From Silurus meridionalis (taxonomy: Eukaryota > Chordata > Actinopteri > Siluriformes > Siluridae): a stretch of 64,000 bases of DNA. Location of the stretch: the NCBI RefSeq assembly GCF_014805685.1, contig NC_060887.1:16212463-16276462 (forward strand), given 5' to 3'. Below, piece after piece: positions 61,442 to 64,000 of this stretch. Below the pieces are notes generated by a model. The model saw only the letters and a list, made by a program, of their open reading frames with translations, was not told the DNA's origin and did not search any database. Position numbers and translations under genes: made by a program. Within the stretch, counting starts at the first letter, position 1. Every line of letters starts with the position of its first letter.

Positions 61442-63485
61442 TGTGAATTTCTGTTAGACTGGCTCTAGGCTTATGGGTGTGGCCAGCGTGGGATTCTTAA
61501 ATGAGGCAAATAAACATTCTGACCCACAATCCTGTTTTCCCAACCCATAAGGACTTGTAGATTGACATCTGCTTCTTACATTCTACTGTCAGACCTTTAA
61601 CAGATACTCTCAGACTTTTCCCTATACTGTGCTATGTTTGAATGCCTAAGTTGTCTTTTAGACTATACTGAACATTATACACTACACAAGCATTTGTCTT
61701 GTATTATATATTTAAAATATTAATTAATTGTATTTATTGTAATGTATTACATTAATTAATTCATACATTATATTATATTATATATAAATTATATGCATTA
61801 ATACAAATAAATTAAGTGTAAAACCTTTCTGGAAAATTAAAATGGTCTTTGGCAACTATTGCTTGTGTTTGAGTGTGCATGTGTGAGTGTGTTGTCTCCA
61901 GGAGGCAACACACCTGAGGCTTGCAATACGCAAAACAGCAATAGCTTTTTAACTTTTGCCTGGTTTAAGATCAAAACCTGGACACATCTTGAAGACAACA
62001 TATGTGTGTGGAGGGATCTGTGTGTGAATTTTCTCGATGTGTGTTTGTGTGTAGTGGCTTTATGGTCTGAGTATGCAGTGTGACTGTTTGATGTTATGTG
62101 TGAAGGCTGTGATGAATTAGTGCGTTTGCATTTGGTATGTGTTTGAATATGTGTGTATTTTTGTTGGGGGGGTAAAGAGACAGCTGCCTTTTACTGCCCC
62201 AGGGGGTAATAAAAGAAGAAGGAGGGGCTGTTATTTGGAGGTTTAATAGGGGCAGAAGGCAGAGAGAGGGTCTTTTTTTATGAGGGTCACACTGTAACTA
62301 ATTACAGCTGGAGGCATCAGCCCCAAAACCTTTCCACATTCCTTCCTTGCCTACAGGTTCTGAACGCTGAACCATGCTTTGTTGGCCCATGTTCTGATTC
62401 TTAATTTTCCAATGTTTACGATGGATGTGCCATTTAATCTCTACGCATAGGCTTTGTGTGAGGTGGTGAATTCATATGACATAATGTATGTTATCAGTGT
62501 TGTGACTTTGTTGTGCTTATATAAAATCTAAATTTACATCTTAAATTTAAATTTAATTTTCAATCTGAAATAATCTGCATCACCAGGGATCTCATGCACC
62601 CAAACAACGCTTGCTTATAATATACTATCTTATATGTTCAGACTTTACAGACTTTTTACACCTTAACCACCAAACCCCTCAAGCAAACATCTAATCGTGG
62701 ACATATTGTAGAAAATCAACACAATTCATTAATTGACTACTGCAATATTGTGACAGGATTGTAAGTCACTTAACTGAGAATGCTTCTACATGTACGTGTG
62801 TACTTTTTTTCCGTTAGTCCAAAGACATGTGATGTGTGACTGGCATTTTCAAATTGTTCCTAGCATACAAATGGGTTTGTGGTGTGTATTTAAGTGATTG
62901 TTATGGTACCTGTGATTTTCTGATTTGGGAGACACCTGTCCAATGCGTCTCTCGCCTATTGTGCCCCAGAGCTAGACCCCCCATGATGCTGTGTAAGATG
63001 TGTGTTATAAAAATGGATGGATGGATTGATGGTTAGACATTAATTCTGTTCATTACTGCAAAATACTGGTATAATGTCAAAAATTAAATTAATGCATTTT
63101 ATACTGGCAAAAATATGGCAAAAATATGTTAACAGTCATTTTAGGAACTGCTTATGATTAAAAAAGTCTAGATCTTTTTCTTAATCATGGAAACACAATC
63201 AGACAAAAGACTTCAGGGAATCTAAACTTGATTTCATTTTAGATTTAAAAAAATACAATCAACCTGACTAGGAGACATTTCACCCTCAGAAAATTCTAAG
63301 AATGTGTTGGACATATGGAACTGCTGAAAAACTGGAACGCAACAGAACTGGATGCACTTGAGTAGGATGTATCCATTCCAAAAGCCTTGCAGCTGTAATG
63401 AAAATAAAATGAAAGGCACAGAAAGATAGATTATGTGTCAGTGTAAGCACTAACAGAAAGAGAGAGAGAGAAAGAGAAAGGGAGA

Positions 63486-63540
<55 letters not shown>

Positions 63541-64000
63541 AAAAATTCTGAGGTGGAAAACCCATGAAACAGACACAGGGGTGGAAAAAGAGGTAAGCAA
63601 GTTATTCTAGTCACAAAGAGTTGACATGAGTATTAAAATAATCTGTCTAAAGCCCTATTTGTGCAAGAGCAAAATTACCAGGTAACAGCAGTTGGATTAC
63701 ACAATCCTAAATCCATGATGAGCAGATAAGCAGTTCTACACAACCACATTCCATTTTAGCGACTTAAAAAGTTTGTGAAAATGTACATCTTGCCATATTA
63801 TTGAGTTTATTCACATTGCAGTATATTATCCAGCAATTACTATACACTATCACTACAGTACAACAATAAAGCAAAGGTATATTTAAAGGTGAAAAATACC
63901 CAAGACTTTAAACAGGTACCTAGGAATTTAAGAGGTAAAAAAAAGGAAAAGCACAAAAAAAGAATTTTCACCTTTTTATTGTCTGGTCTCATATAAACTT
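58321..64000. other. Gene-poor right flank
   Basis: No exon set or known protein was found on either strand. Microsatellites: (GT)n 59143-59201, (TATG)n near 59363-59388, (GT)n 61405-61434, (GA)n 63492-63538. The rest is AT-rich unique-looking sequence. Confidence 0.5.

Noticed and set aside
63286..63420. Possible terminal exon on the minus strand after a good TTTCATTACAG acceptor
   Set aside because: None of the three reading frames gives a protein I recognise and no partner exon is in the window. Unsupported without transcripts.

Overview
This is vertebrate nuclear DNA, almost certainly from a teleost fish. Its genes are split into many short exons with GT-AG introns. Microsatellites (CA/GT, TA, GA, tetranucleotide) are dense, and decayed Tc1-like transposons, RTE, L2 and Rex1 LINEs, a tRNA-derived SINE and hAT-type MITEs fill introns and flanks. 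I cannot name the species; an otophysan such as a catfish would fit the repeat types, but that is a guess.

Three protein-coding genes are complete in the window. rnf115 lies on the minus strand (CDS 10952 down to 2824, 9 coding exons, 311 residues). polr3c lies on the plus strand (CDS 12355-19358, 14 coding exons, 544 residues). An integrin alpha gene, best called itga10, lies on the minus strand (CDS 48969 down to 20057, 30 exons, 1171 residues). I assembled every exon by hand. All splice phases close, and the lengths fit the human proteins as I remember them (about 304, 534 and 1167).

Layout: 1-1147 is a broken Tc1-like element; 1148-2823 is the rnf115 3' flank; 2824-10952 is rnf115, with a Tc1-derived MITE, a second transposon fragment and an L2 LINE in its introns. 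10953-11340 is a short head-to-head promoter region shared by rnf115 and polr3c. 12355-19358 is polr3c. polr3c and itga10 then converge, with candidate poly(A) signals about 95 bp apart. 20057-48969 is itga10, with a SINE, several transposons and large inverted repeats in its introns. 50450-55640 holds two RTE LINE copies in the same orientation, the second split by a nested L2. 55641-64000 holds repeats and microsatellites and no gene I can support.

The three genes have unrelated jobs: a RING E3 ubiquitin ligase, an RNA polymerase III subunit and a collagen-receptor integrin chain. Their grouping matches the RNF115/POLR3C/ITGA10 neighbourhood of human 1q21.1 and looks like conserved synteny, not a functional operon. 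I found no new gene system. The most interesting signals are UG-repeat tracts pressed against splice sites in all three genes (one closely resembling the CFTR TG-T tract), a SINE/LINE pair sharing a 3' tail, with a SINE copy that has lost its B box by a microhomology deletion, and several striking inverted repeats.
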